A stretch of 64,000 bases of DNA. It comes from Cytobacillus luteolus (GTDB taxonomy: Bacteria; Bacillota; Bacilli; Bacillales; Bacillaceae_L). The DNA is taken from NCBI RefSeq assembly GCF_017873715.1, contig NZ_JAGGKM010000009.1, positions 1 through 64,000 of the forward strand. Reading direction: 5' to 3'. The position numbers were made by a program, and so were the translations under genes. Shown in pieces: positions 52,843 through 61,702 of the stretch. The notes below the pieces were generated by a model that was not told where the DNA came from, searched no databases, and saw only the letters and a list, made by a program, of their open reading frames with translations. Within the stretch, counting starts at the first letter, position 1. Every line of letters starts with the position of its first letter.

Positions 52843-53064
52843 CCAATCAAACTCCTTTCTTCTTTTCTACATCTATTATTGCATCTTAAGAAACTCCCTT
52901 CAAAGGTTATGCTTTTATCGTGCAAACTATAAGCCATTTCAATAATATGCCTTCAGATAAAATTCTGAATTTTAAGACTTATCATTTCATAAAACAGATA
53001 CATCGTCGATATAATAAAAATTAACATTTTCACTATTAATATATTCTTTTAAGGTGGTGCTCAC

Positions 53065-53178
53065 TTGGAACTCATCGAATATCTATATCCCACTACATGG
53101 ACAGGAGCAACTGTATTTTTACTTGGTAGTTTACTAACAGTCTACCTACACTTGAAAGTATACAAACTTGAAGAATAA
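53065..53178 (+). CDS. Small single-helix membrane protein (37 residues)
   Basis: A TTG start seven bases after AAGGTGG opens a 37-codon frame with one membrane helix (about 14-32, TGATVFLLGSLLTVYLHL) and short polar ends. No family recognised. A terminator (53207-53242) follows. Ribosome site, composition and terminator support a real gene. Confidence 0.5.
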   Translation: MELIEYLYPTTWTGATVFLLGSLLTVYLHLKVYKLEE

Positions 53179-53206
53179 TAATTGATTCCCTTTGGAACTT
53201 TCCCAC

Positions 53207-53242
53207 AAAAAATACCGGTGCGAACGCGGCCCGGTATTTTTT
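53207..53242 (+). terminator. Bidirectional terminator
   Basis: AAAAATACCGG and CCGGTATTTTTT form a strong stem between convergent genes. Confidence 0.8.
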
Positions 53243-53720
53243 ACAGTTTAACCCTCTTCGTTTCTAAATCGTACCATTTTACCCAGCGAACAGTGCCCAC
53301 TCCGTTTCGTTCATCAATTTTCACTTTAAAATTGTGCTTTCTATAAAAATTCCTCAAGCCTTCTGGGTTATCTGAAATATCTCCAACAATTTCAATAATC
53401 CCTTCTGACAAGCAATACGACTTTAAATATTTTATGAGAATGGATCCAAGACCGCGATTGTGCTTATGCCCACGAATATCCCCAATATGTATACACTTGT
53501 TGTTATATACCTGTGATTTCGCTTCAAACGTTAATATCGCAGCATCACAAGAAAACGGGTCACTCCATTGATTCTTTCCTTCTTTTTTATACATTGCAAA
53601 AATACAATAGTTATCCCTACTTTTAAACTTGTAAACAATAACTTTATTATTCGAGTTGTCCAATTCTGTTCCTAAAAAAACTAGATCGTGCTGTTCCAAC
53701 GTGTTAATTATTTTTTCCAT
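53241..53720 (-). CDS. GNAT-family acetyltransferase
   Basis: This 159-residue GNAT protein has the acetyl-CoA motif IGDIRGHKHNRGLGSILIKYLK (about 84-105) and the final FYRKHNFKV segment. Acceptor unknown. ATG 53720 is seven bases after AGGTG; the GTG at 53729 overlaps that site. Confidence 0.8.
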   Translation of the reverse strand: MEKIINTLEQHDLVFLGTELDNSNNKVIVYKFKSRDNYCIFAMYKKEGKNQWSDPFSCDAAILTFEAKSQVYNNKCIHIGDIRGHKHNRGLGSILIKYLKSYCLSEGIIEIVGDISDNPEGLRNFYRKHNFKVKIDERNGVGTVRWVKWYDLETKRVKL

Positions 53721-53969
53721 AATTATCACCTCATCCTAGTTTATGCTTGTATTAGTTGATTAAGAAGAACAAATTAAACAGTTGTTTAGGAAAGATGTCA
53801 TGATTCTAATCTCCCTCTTAAACTATAGGTAAAATTTACTCTTTTCTACCTTTAAACGAACATACGTTCTAAAAGTGATAGAATTTTTTGCTACTTGGTG
53901 CTAATATTAAACTAGTATCTATACAAGCAGGTGGGCAGTTCACCATTTCCCTTGAAGGGAGGTGGTAAG

Positions 53970-54074
53970 ATGACGACGTTCGAGGCAATCACTGTGGCAC
54001 TTCATTCTAATCTCGTATTGGTAGGTGTATTAACAATTGTGATCATGTTATTCGTCGAAAACAAAAAGAAGTAA
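53970..54074 (+). CDS. Putative holin-like toxin (type I toxin-antitoxin family)
   Basis: This 34-residue peptide begins MTTFEAITVALHSNLVLVGV and ends VENKKK, with one membrane helix. It matches the short holin-like toxins of Bacillus and Lactobacillus, which form type I toxin-antitoxin pairs with an antisense RNA. GGAGGTGG precedes ATG 53970. The 3' region has hairpins (CCGC/GCGG near 54152) and a terminator at 54171-54202. No antisense promoter could be shown clearly. Confidence 0.7.
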   Translation: MTTFEAITVALHSNLVLVGVLTIVIMLFVENKKK

Positions 54075-54170
54075 CCTCCCCCGCCTGACCTAGGTAAAGG
54101 GTAGCTACTTCTTCTGAGTAAGTACTTGTTATACTTGGTGGCCGCTCACATTGCGGCTGTAGATGCTATT

Positions 54171-54202
54171 GATCAGATGTTCGCAGCATCTGATCTTTTT
54201 TA
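54171..54202 (+). terminator. Terminator of the holin-like toxin transcript
   Basis: GATCAGATG (54171-54179) and CATCTGATC (54187-54195) form a perfect 9-bp stem followed by six T. Confidence 0.85.
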
Positions 54203-54284
54203 GTTAGTTCAATTATAAAATAAACTACACTGACGAATCAAGAAGTTGTACAGAAAAACAAAATGCCTTTCAGTAGCTATACTA

Positions 54285-54330
54285 AAAACCATCCCCTGCT
54301 ATGTAAAGTTACAATCAAGGGATGGTTTTT
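54285..54330 (-). terminator. Terminator of the small leftward gene at 54336
   Basis: AAAAACCATCCC (54285-54296) and GGGATGGTTTTT (54319-54330) form a perfect stem with T runs on the minus strand. Confidence 0.75.
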
Positions 54331-54335
54331 AATAA

Positions 54336-54473
54336 TTAATCTTTTAATTTAACCGGTGTAACAACAGCATATAAGTTTTGAGATGAATCTTTTACATTCA
54401 CTTCTACTACTTTATACCCTGTTCCGTTGTTATCTTTATTTGTAATCACAGTATTTAGTTGATTTACGTACAT
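54336..54473 (-). CDS. Small protein (45 residues), function unknown
   Basis: ATG 54473 is behind AAAGGATG and the frame ends at 54336, followed by a strong terminator. The peptide (MYVNQLNTVITNKDNNGTGY ... DSSQNLYAVVTPVKL) is polar and has a beta-strand pattern. No family recognised. The gene is real on ribosome-site and terminator evidence. Confidence 0.6.
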   Translation of the reverse strand: MYVNQLNTVITNKDNNGTGYKVVEVNVKDSSQNLYAVVTPVKLKD

Positions 54474-54575
54474 CTTATAATCATCCTTTCAATATTACTC
54501 ACACAAGAACTACTATATTCAGGAGATTATAAAATGTGACTACTTTTTTGTGAAATTTTCTTGAAGTCGGTCTTT

Positions 54576-55073
54576 TTATTTAACAAGCACCATTAGTTCC
54601 TCATCATAATATTGATCTTCAATTTTTAATGCTCGTTTATCGACTCCATATGTTTTAAAACCAAGTGATAAGTATAACCTTTTAGCTGGCTCGTTACTTG
54701 CATTAACCGTTAGGTATATTTGTTCAATCTCATCCAATTTCTGTGCCTCTTCAATTGCGGCAACCATTAGTTGCTTTCCTACCCCAAGTTTGCGGTGGTC
54801 TGGGTTGACATACATTGCAAAAATAGTTGCTCGATGCTTTATTTTATGTCTCGTCTCCAATACTAACGAAACAACTCCAACTAAAGTATTGTCTATAAAT
54901 GCTCCGAAAGTGAAAGAAGTTCCTTCATCTAGGCGGCTTGCAGTTCTTTCGAGTGGATACTCCACTTCTTCTTCATAGCTCGAAGAAAAAGCCTCGGGAT
55001 TTCCTTGTAGTGCATGTAACCTTATTTTTCTATAAGCTTCTGCATCGCTGGAGTTCAGTATTCTAATTTCCAT
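54576..55073 (-). CDS. GNAT-family acetyltransferase (RimI-like)
   Basis: This 165-residue GNAT protein has the acetyl-CoA motif MYVNPDHRKLGVGKQLMVAAI (about 88-108) and a final LYLSLGFKTYG segment. It may act on a protein N-terminus or small amine. ATG 55073 follows AAAGGAG. The next gene upstream (55133) is a separate unit. Confidence 0.85.
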   Translation of the reverse strand: MEIRILNSSDAEAYRKIRLHALQGNPEAFSSSYEEEVEYPLERTASRLDEGTSFTFGAFIDNTLVGVVSLVLETRHKIKHRATIFAMYVNPDHRKLGVGKQLMVAAIEEAQKLDEIEQIYLTVNASNEPAKRLYLSLGFKTYGVDKRALKIEDQYYDEELMVLVK

Positions 55074-55132
55074 ACAGTTTCTCTCCTTTTATAAAAAAAG
55101 AGCTACACTAGGCAACTCCTAACAAATAAGTA

Positions 55133-55450
55133 CTATAATACATTGTACTCACTGTTTTTGAACGTATTCGATTCTTGTCTGACAATAATTCCGATTAAGA
55201 CAACTCGTATATAAGAAGAGATGTCACCTTTCCTATGTACAATATTCGAAAGAGCATTTAACACTTCAGTCTTTTCTGAATAAGTAAGATTTGTATCAAT
55301 TGCTTGAATAATTTTGTATCGGTTATAAAGATAAATCTTTTTCCCAAGCTTGACCCTTATATGCAGTTCAGGAAGATCACATAATTTTTCTATTGTGCCC
55401 CATGCTGCCTCAGAAGTAGTTCTGTTAGTAGAAGTCGTATGTAAACTCAT
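55133..55450 (-). CDS. Unknown 105-residue protein controlled by a c-di-GMP riboswitch
   Basis: This 105-residue protein (AAWGTIEKLCDLPELHIRVKLGKKIYLY; EKTEVLNALSNIVHRKGDIS) has no domain I recognise; it looks soluble and alpha/beta. The ribosome site AAGGAGG lies about 11 bases before ATG 55450 and immediately after a c-di-GMP-I riboswitch aptamer. Inference: its synthesis responds to c-di-GMP, like adhesion or biofilm genes of other bacilli. Confidence 0.7.
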   Translation of the reverse strand: MSLHTTSTNRTTSEAAWGTIEKLCDLPELHIRVKLGKKIYLYNRYKIIQAIDTNLTYSEKTEVLNALSNIVHRKGDISSYIRVVLIGIIVRQESNTFKNSEYNVL

Positions 55451-55465
55451 GATGAATAGTTCCTC

Positions 55466-55549
55466 CTTGATAACTTGGCAATCATAGTGTTTTCCTCACG
55501 TTAGACCCATAGCTTTGCGTCCTTACCTTTCGATAAGTTTGCCTTTTAA
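55466..55549 (-). promoter_or_regulatory. c-di-GMP-I (GEMM) riboswitch
   Basis: On the minus strand, 55543-55470 reads AAAAGGCAAAC, TTATCGAAAGGTAAGGACGCAAAGC, TATGGGTCT, then AUGAUUGCCAAGUUAUC, matching the GEMM-I aptamer (GGCAAAC, GGACGCAAAGC, the GGGUCU region and the closing TTGCCAAG). Its 3' end runs directly into the AAGGAGG of the next gene, so translational control is likely. Confidence 0.88.
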
Positions 55550-55670
55550 CTAGAATCAAAATTCCCTTACTAATAGCGTACTATAAACTGGACAATCTTT
55601 CATCAACTAATTTCAGTAAAAAGTAGTCTGTGAAAATAGAAAAAGAGTGGAATCTCCCCCACTCTTCTAA

Positions 55671-56471
55671 CTAAACAGCCTCAGTTTTTTTATCTTCATT
55701 AAAGTTAGTTAAAAAGTTTATCGCAATTTCATTAAATTTATCAGGTTGGTCGACATTACAAACATGTCCACTGTCTTCAATAATTTCGAGTTTTGCATTT
55801 GGACTTTTCTTAACTGTTTCTTCCACTGGAAGTAAGAACATATAATCTTCTTTCCCCATGATATAAAGGGTCGGAGTTGTAATTTTATTTTCCTCAAAAT
55901 GAACCAATAAAGGAGCAACATCCGTTGTAAGTTTGAACCACTTAATAAATTCTTTTTGACATAACTTTTTTGCCTGATTAACGAATAGCAATCTAGATTC
56001 TACATGTCTTTTTTTAGGCATCAGACACCACGCAAAAAATTTATATAACCACATATATGGTATTAGCTTTTTCCCTAAGTTACCTAATGTAATAAGCGTT
56101 TTAACACGAGTGTTTAAGCGAATCACCGCTCCACCTAATACCATCGATTTTATCTTCGTAGGATCAATCTCTGCAATATTACGAATTAATATTGTTCCAA
56201 GTGAGATTCCAATAAAGTGGGCTGATTTAATTTGCAAATGATTAATGACTTCTAAAATATCTAGGCTCACATCTTTAAAAGAGTAGTTTTTACCGAGCAT
56301 CTTTTGGTCCTTAGACTTCCCATGTCCTCTAAGGTCAATTAACAGGATATTAAAATGTTTTTTAAATTCTCTCAACTGTTTATACCAAATGGACGAACTT
56401 CCACCAGCTCCATGGATAAATACAACCCAGTCCTGTTTCGTACTTAGTTCATATGTTTTATAATAAAGCAT
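55671..56471 (-). CDS. Alpha/beta hydrolase under a Mn riboswitch
   Basis: This 266-residue alpha/beta hydrolase has the oxyanion motif HGAGG (20-24), the nucleophile Ser90 in GISLG, and the catalytic His in SGHVCNV near 237. The acid is likely Asp near 210 in MGKEDYMF. It hydrolyses an unknown ester or amide. The start is ATG 56471 behind AGGAGG; a yybP-ykoY riboswitch ends 50 bp upstream. Confidence 0.85.
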   Translation of the reverse strand: MLYYKTYELSTKQDWVVFIHGAGGSSSIWYKQLREFKKHFNILLIDLRGHGKSKDQKMLGKNYSFKDVSLDILEVINHLQIKSAHFIGISLGTILIRNIAEIDPTKIKSMVLGGAVIRLNTRVKTLITLGNLGKKLIPYMWLYKFFAWCLMPKKRHVESRLLFVNQAKKLCQKEFIKWFKLTTDVAPLLVHFEENKITTPTLYIMGKEDYMFLLPVEETVKKSPNAKLEIIEDSGHVCNVDQPDKFNEIAINFLTNFNEDKKTEAV

Positions 56472-56523
56472 CTTGTCCTCCTGAATGCACTAGTTGATAA
56501 GAAAGTAATTATTCATTATAAAA

Positions 56524-56645
56524 AGACCTTATCAATACATGATTGATAAAGGTCTCGCTAACAATTAATTTTGCCAACAAGGCCGGGAGGTATACTCCGT
56601 AATGACGATCCTTGCCGTAAAAGCTACTCCCCTTTAGGAGGTCCC
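56524..56645 (-). promoter_or_regulatory. yybP-ykoY (Mn2+) riboswitch before the alpha/beta hydrolase
   Basis: On the minus strand the region has AAAGGGGAGTAGCT, CGTCATTACGGAG, GGCCTTGTTGGCAA and TTAGCGAGACC, the same core as the leader near 16.0 kb. A terminator follows (AGACCTTTATCAA with TTGATAAGGTCT around 56555-56524, one bulge). The hydrolase gene is the only gene downstream before the next terminator. Confidence 0.85.
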
Positions 56646-56720
56646 TATTCACTTAAATACAGAATACTATAAAATGAGATTTTTTGCATTATTAAATAAC
56701 AGGAAATTAGTAAGAGAACC

Positions 56721-57947
56721 TTACATATTTTTTTCTACTAGTTCTGATTGAAGTGTTCCTGATTTTAGGATCCCATAGCCTATAATTATTGCTGGGACTG
56801 TTATTAGTAGTCCAGAAAGCAGCGCCATTTGTTCAGGTGCTATTTTTGCGAGTAAAGCACCAGTAAGAATCATTGTCGTGCCAAGGATAACATTAACTAA
56901 AGTATAGATAACAGAAAACAGTCGCCCCAGATACTTTTCTGGTATGTATTGCATAACCATAGTCCCGACAAACGTGTTTCCAACACTTACGCCAGTAAGA
57001 GCAATAATTAGCATCAACCCTCCTACTAAAATATTCGGTGAAAAGCTGAAAAAGGTATAGGCTATTCCTTCGATTAGAAAACCAATGGCAATCGCTTGCT
57101 TTGGCCACTTTTCAAAATACGGTGAAAGATAACCACCTAAAATTTGTCCAATCCCAAAACAGGCATACAATATGCCAACTCCGATATTCTCTAATCCGTA
57201 GACTTCAAAGGCAAAAACATTAGGAATTAAGTTCATTACCCCTCCTCCAATAGCCCAGAGAACATAATAAATTAAGATCAACTGGATAATCGGAACCTTT
57301 CGAATTAATGGAAATACAACCTTATATTGTTTAAGAGAGAATTTTTCATTTGTTTCATCATACTCATGTTTTGGAAATCTAGTTGTTAGCATAATTGATC
57401 CAGCTATCACCAAAGTGATTGCATTAACACCAAAGGCTAAATTACTTTCTAAGATAGTTGTAACAATTCCTCCTAGCATCGAACCCAGAACCATCATGAT
57501 TCCAAAGGCTGTTGAATGTAAGGAATTTGCCTTAAGAATATTCTCTTTCTTGACCAATAACGGTATTGAAGAAGAACGAGTTGGCATTTGAATAGCTGTA
57601 GCTGACATCAAGATAAATGTTGAAACATATATCATCCAAATATCTTCAGCAGTCGAAACAAAGATAAGCGAAAAAGCGGCCAAAGCCTGAACAAAATCAC
57701 AAATGACTAAAATCTTCTTTTTAGAAAAACGATCTGCTAGTAAGCCACCTATTGGTCCGAATAACAGATGAGGTAACACTCGCAAAGCCATTGTAATCCC
57801 CAAGGCCACACTTGTATTTGAAAGGTGCATGAGTAGACTAAATACAGCAATACTGTGAAACCAATCTCCAACCCCACTAATAAAAACTGAAGTCAGAAAT
57901 CGAGTATATTTCTTTTCTTCTTTTAAAAACGCTACGTTATTTTTCAT
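56721..57947 (-). CDS. MFS-family exporter
   Basis: This 408-residue major facilitator protein has 12 helices, with the A motif region GPIGGLLADRFSKKKILV (about 64-82). It resembles drug or siderophore exporters of the MdtG/EntS type; the substrate is unknown. Start ATG 57947 is behind GGGGGATT. The Mn riboswitch of the next gene lies just downstream. Confidence 0.87.
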   Translation of the reverse strand: MKNNVAFLKEEKKYTRFLTSVFISGVGDWFHSIAVFSLLMHLSNTSVALGITMALRVLPHLLFGPIGGLLADRFSKKKILVICDFVQALAAFSLIFVSTAEDIWMIYVSTFILMSATAIQMPTRSSSIPLLVKKENILKANSLHSTAFGIMMVLGSMLGGIVTTILESNLAFGVNAITLVIAGSIMLTTRFPKHEYDETNEKFSLKQYKVVFPLIRKVPIIQLILIYYVLWAIGGGVMNLIPNVFAFEVYGLENIGVGILYACFGIGQILGGYLSPYFEKWPKQAIAIGFLIEGIAYTFFSFSPNILVGGLMLIIALTGVSVGNTFVGTMVMQYIPEKYLGRLFSVIYTLVNVILGTTMILTGALLAKIAPEQMALLSGLLITVPAIIIGYGILKSGTLQSELVEKNM

Positions 57948-58049
57948 CAGAATCCCCCATCACCAAGCGATGAATTATATAGGATATTTTCGACAGGAAA
58001 ATTGTAATACCTTTATAAAAATATTTGTTTAATCACTTTGAAATTTGAC

Positions 58050-58175
58050 GTTCCTTTCCGCTGCAGGCACTTGCTTTCCGCGGGGAGGAAGTCGAGCCTC
58101 CTCAACGTACCGTTTGCGGGGCCTCGACCTTTCCTTTACTTCCCGCAGGAGTCAAGTGCCTTCCGCTCCAATCCA
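58050..58175. repeat. GC-rich palindromic Bacillaceae intergenic repeat
   Basis: GGCACTTGCTTTCCGCGGG near 58068 and CCCGCAGGAGTCAAGTGCC (about 58142-58160) are inverted arms enclosing AGTCGAGCCTCC and GGGGCCTCGACC. The element is much richer in GC than its surroundings. The CTTTCCGCGGGGAGG core is a frequent dispersed intergenic element of Bacillaceae genomes. It fills most of 57948-58265. Confidence 0.75.
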
Positions 58176-58265
58176 CTCGGTTAAATATTTTATCAACAAC
58201 TCTAATTTTACGAGAAGTAACACTTAATAAAAACGAGCTACCTTGGGCAGCCCGCTTACAATCTG

Positions 58266-58823
58266 TTATTTATACTCCAAATGCTTATGTTCGAAAATTG
58301 ATTCTGTCGAATTTCTGACTAAGATAAAGTGATTTACATTGTCTAATCCATGTAAATTGCAATTGTGATGAGCGATAATTTGCTCAGCCGATAATACATT
58401 ATTATCAGTTGTTGAATGCCCATCAGCTACTAACGTAACATCAAATCCAAGGACAGTCGCACTTCTAGATGTGGTGTCCACACAAAACTCCGTCTTACAT
58501 CCAACAATCACTAAATGCTCTACATTTAACTCTTTTAGGGTTTCAGAAAGAGTAGTCAAATAGAAGGCATTGGTTGCTGTCTTTTGGATGACAAATTCTG
58601 TTTCTTGAGGAGCAATGCTTGGATGTATCTTTTGCTCTTCTGGATTGTTCGCACCCACATCTAAATCTTGAACATAAATAACAGGCAAATTGTCTTCTCT
58701 TGCTCTTTCAATCACATTTTTCATAACCTCGAGAACTTGTTCTTTCCTAAAAACAGGTCCAATCGAAGGGCCTTCAATGATGCCTACTTGTGCATCAATG
58801 ACAAGAACAGCTGTTTTTGACAT
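58266..58823 (-). CDS. Isochorismatase-family cysteine hydrolase
   Basis: This 185-residue enzyme has the triad Asp10 (VLVIDAQ), Lys81 (QKTATNAF) and Cys114 (CKTEFCVD). Family reactions include hydrolysis of isochorismate, nicotinamide or N-carbamoyl compounds; none can be chosen here. ATG 58823 follows AGGAGG; the frame continues upstream without a better site. Monocistronic. Confidence 0.85.
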   Translation of the reverse strand: MSKTAVLVIDAQVGIIEGPSIGPVFRKEQVLEVMKNVIERAREDNLPVIYVQDLDVGANNPEEQKIHPSIAPQETEFVIQKTATNAFYLTTLSETLKELNVEHLVIVGCKTEFCVDTTSRSATVLGFDVTLVADGHSTTDNNVLSAEQIIAHHNCNLHGLDNVNHFILVRNSTESIFEHKHLEYK

Positions 58824-58977
58824 ACTCTTTTTCCTCCTAAAAAACACCTTAATTAAACTTTCTTTACAGGATATTATGGTATTCTACGAAAACGTCCCAA
58901 TTCCTACCAGCTCCAAAAATAAAAAAATCCCTTAAAAAGGGATAAAGATGGTAGATAAAGTATGTTTGATTTTCTTC

Positions 58978-59157
58978 TCAGATGACCGGATAGTACTGTT
59001 CATATTTTGGATTACAGTAATACGGCGGCCTAAAACCAATTTTAGAGATTTGAAAATAATAAGGGTTGTCATTATATAAAATTACTTCCTTTTCATTCGA
59101 TTGGTAGAGTAGCATCAGTTCTATTTCCCAATTTAGTTGATAACCAGCGGCTTGCAT
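58978..59157 (-). CDS. Small protein (59 residues), function unknown
   Basis: A 59-codon frame starts at ATG 59157, six bases after GAGGGGG. The peptide (MQAAGYQLNWEIELMLLYQS ... ISKIGFRPPYYCNPKYEQYYPVI) is rich in aromatic residues with a Pro-Tyr tail. No family recognised. The ribosome site supports expression. Confidence 0.55.
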   Translation of the reverse strand: MQAAGYQLNWEIELMLLYQSNEKEVILYNDNPYYFQISKIGFRPPYYCNPKYEQYYPVI

Positions 59158-59294
59158 ACGAATCCCCCTCTGACTTTTTCTTTCTTCCTACAATATTCAA
59201 TCTTTTAATCATTTGACACTTTTGCCAGGCCAGGCACTTCATTAGCCCATATTACATAATGTAATTCGGAATGAACTTTTTAGGAGGATACCGA

Positions 59295-60221
59295 ATGGCT
59301 AAAGAGAAAAGCAATCAGAATAATCAAGAGTATCCAATGTACCCAAATTACGGGAAAATAACTAAGTATGAAGAAATTGCTCTAACTGTTCCTGAACAGC
59401 GTCAAGTTCGTCAACCAGGAGTAGAGAACCTAATGGTCCCTCGACCAATCATCGAAAATCCAAATTATACAGGTAGTGGAAAACTAAAAGGGAAAGTTGC
59501 ACTTATAACAGGTGGAGACAGTGGAATGGGAGCTGCAGTTGCCATTGCATTTGCTAAAGAAGGAGCAGATATAGCGATTGCATATTTAGATGAGTACGAG
59601 GATGCAACCCGGACGAAGAACCGGATAGAAGAACTAGGTAAGAGATGTCTATTGCTGCCTGGTGATTTAAGACAGAAACAGCAATGTGTAGATATAGTTG
59701 AAAAAACAATCCAAGCTTTTGGTAAGTTGGATGTTTTATGTAACCATGTTGGTATCCAATTTCAACAATTAAGCTTACTTGATATAACAGATGAGCAGTT
59801 TGACGACACATTTAAGGTAAACATTTATTCACATTTTTACACTACTAGAGCAGCACTTAAATACTTAAAAGCAGGTAGTTCCATCATTAATACCGCTTCA
59901 GTTGTAGCTTATGTTGGATATGAACAATTAATTGATTACACAGCAACAAAAGCTGCAAACGTAGGATTTACACGGGCATTGGCTAACAACTTGGTGAAGG
60001 AAGGAATTCGTGTGAATGCAGTGGCGCCTGGGAAGTTCTGGACCCCTCTCATCCCCTCCAGTTTCTCTGCTGACCAAGTACCTCTTGCAGGAAATCCGAT
60101 GGATCGCCAGGGCCAACCTTTCGAGATAGCTCCGACATTTGTATACCTTGCATCAGATGATTCACGCTTCGTTACAGGTCAGACATTACATGTTAATGGC
60201 GGTCAATTCACAGCGTCATAA
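59295..60221 (+). CDS. SDR-family oxidoreductase (general-stress YhdF/YdaD-like)
   Basis: This 308-residue short-chain dehydrogenase has a polar N-terminal extension (about 1-60), the cofactor motif TGGDSGMG (near 71-78) and the active-site Tyr-x3-Lys in YTATK (near 211). The usual NNAG loop is NHVG. It resembles the YhdF/YdaD general stress dehydrogenases. ATG 59295 lies five bases after AGGAGGATAC. Confidence 0.87.
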   Translation: MAKEKSNQNNQEYPMYPNYGKITKYEEIALTVPEQRQVRQPGVENLMVPRPIIENPNYTGSGKLKGKVALITGGDSGMGAAVAIAFAKEGADIAIAYLDEYEDATRTKNRIEELGKRCLLLPGDLRQKQQCVDIVEKTIQAFGKLDVLCNHVGIQFQQLSLLDITDEQFDDTFKVNIYSHFYTTRAALKYLKAGSSIINTASVVAYVGYEQLIDYTATKAANVGFTRALANNLVKEGIRVNAVAPGKFWTPLIPSSFSADQVPLAGNPMDRQGQPFEIAPTFVYLASDDSRFVTGQTLHVNGGQFTAS

Positions 60222-60223
60222 AA

Positions 60224-60268
60224 AAATACCCCCAATAAAATTTAAAAATTCAGTTGGGGGTATTTTAT
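60224..60268 (+). terminator. Terminator of the SDR gene
   Basis: AAAATACCCCCAA (60224-60236) pairs with TTGGGGGTATTTT (60256-60268) across a 19-base loop, with T runs on both strands. Confidence 0.8.
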
Positions 60269-60288
60269 TTATAATATCTTAGTTAATA

Positions 60289-60972
60289 TCACATCATCTT
60301 AATCATTTCTAATACAACAGCTGCTGATTGATTTGCCGCTAGCTTCTCAAAATTTTCATAGGACATTGCTGCTTCATCATCAGCTTGATCTGAAATGCAT
60401 CTGAGGATGAGAAACGGAATATTGTTTAAAAATGCGACGTGCCCTATTGCAGAGCCTTCCATTTCTACACATGCAGGTGAGTATTCATTTATTATCGTTT
60501 CTTTTAACCTAGTATCGCTTACAAAGCACTCACCACTTACAATTCTTCCAAAATGGTAATTAGGTTTAACTTCCAAAGTTTCACATGCCTTTTGAGCCAA
60601 TACTATCATTCTATTATTCGCAATGAACGATTCTTGATAAGGAAACAAATTTTTCATTTGGGCTTTTCTCACATCATGGTGTGTGACATCTGAAGAAATA
60701 ACCAGGTCTAGTATCCCAATTTCTTTTCGTAAACTCCCTGCAATCCCCGTATTGATTATACAATCCACATTAAACCGATCAATTAGAATTTGTGTACAAG
60801 CAGCTGAATTAACCTTCCCAACCCCGCAACGTGTTAAAACAATATCTTTTCCAAATAATGTACCCGTGTAGAAAGGGAAGCCTGCGACAGTAGAGTTTTC
60901 ATAAGTTTCCATTCTAGCAATAAGTAAATCTATTTCGACTTGCATTGCTCCTATAATGCCTATCTTCTTCAT
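60289..60972 (-). CDS. mtnN: 5'-methylthioadenosine/S-adenosylhomocysteine nucleosidase
   Basis: This 227-residue MTAN/Pfs enzyme cleaves MTA, SAH and 5'-deoxyadenosine. Key residues are visible: Glu13 (QVEIDLL), the nucleoside-binding EMEGSAIGHVAF and the catalytic Asp in CISDQADD. ATG 60972 (MKKIGIIGAM) is preceded by AGAGG. A second, longer frame start lacks a ribosome site. Single gene; in most bacilli it sits elsewhere near mtn genes, so this may be an extra copy. Confidence 0.88.
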   Translation of the reverse strand: MKKIGIIGAMQVEIDLLIARMETYENSTVAGFPFYTGTLFGKDIVLTRCGVGKVNSAACTQILIDRFNVDCIINTGIAGSLRKEIGILDLVISSDVTHHDVRKAQMKNLFPYQESFIANNRMIVLAQKACETLEVKPNYHFGRIVSGECFVSDTRLKETIINEYSPACVEMEGSAIGHVAFLNNIPFLILRCISDQADDEAAMSYENFEKLAANQSAAVVLEMIKMM

Positions 60973-61142
60973 TGTATTTTTTCCTCTCAACTTATTTAGC
61001 ATCTAACATTAATTCGACCATTTATCACTTTTTCCTTTTCAAAACACTGGGAAGTTTAATAGATTATGTTATGATAAATGTGTTAACTACACCTGAAGTT
61101 TAGTTAACGGTTAACATGTACTTTTGAAAATGGGGGATAATT

Positions 61143-61565
61143 ATGTATAAGCTTCGAGGTCATCATTTATTTTGCCTTCTTGGCTATCGTGGAATGGGTT
61201 ATTCCGAAGAATATGTGGAGAATATGACTCGCTTGCATCAAACCTTAAGAGATAATCCCAAAACGTTGGTTCAACTAGTAAAGGGCCCCGATCAGTTGTG
61301 TGAAAAATACCCTGATTCTGATCCGGATACATACCATTGTGAAGATGAAAATATTTATGTAAGAGATGCTGCTATATTAGAAAAAATGGGACTAAAACTT
61401 GGACAAATATTGAAATGGGAGGAAATTGAATCAAGCGTTCAAAAGCATGTCATCCCCTCCGATATTCAACATGTTTGTGAAACCTGTAACTGGCGATCAT
61501 ATGGAGTTTGTGAAGAAGGAATTCAAGATATTCTTGAAGGAAGGGGCTTAAGAGAGGTTAAGTAA
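61143..61565 (+). CDS. DUF1284 cysteine-rich protein
   Basis: This 140-residue protein matches DUF1284 (YKLRGHHLFCLLGYRGMGYSEEYV at the start). Cysteines at about 11, 53, 66, and three near the end (VCETCNWRSYGVCEEG) suggest an iron-sulfur cluster or zinc site. The role is unknown. ATG 61143 lies behind GGGGGAT. Confidence 0.82.
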   Translation: MYKLRGHHLFCLLGYRGMGYSEEYVENMTRLHQTLRDNPKTLVQLVKGPDQLCEKYPDSDPDTYHCEDENIYVRDAAILEKMGLKLGQILKWEEIESSVQKHVIPSDIQHVCETCNWRSYGVCEEGIQDILEGRGLREVK

Positions 61566-61592
61566 ATTCTACCTCTAGTAATAACCATTTGA

Positions 61593-61655
61593 AAAAGCAT
61601 AAAATTTCATGGTTTCCTCTGAAATTTTATGCTCATCTAAGCCTTTTTTATATAT
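61593..61655 (+). terminator. Terminator of the DUF1284 gene
   Basis: AGCATAAAATTTCA and TGAAATTTTATGCT pair perfectly (61596-61634) with a following T run. Confidence 0.75.
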
Positions 61656-61702
61656 TTACTACTTCATTAATAAAACTTATAAATAATAATCTGGCTATAA
61701 TG

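Noticed and set aside
59554-59811. 85-codon minus-strand frame inside the SDR gene
   Set aside because: Shadow frame without ribosome site.
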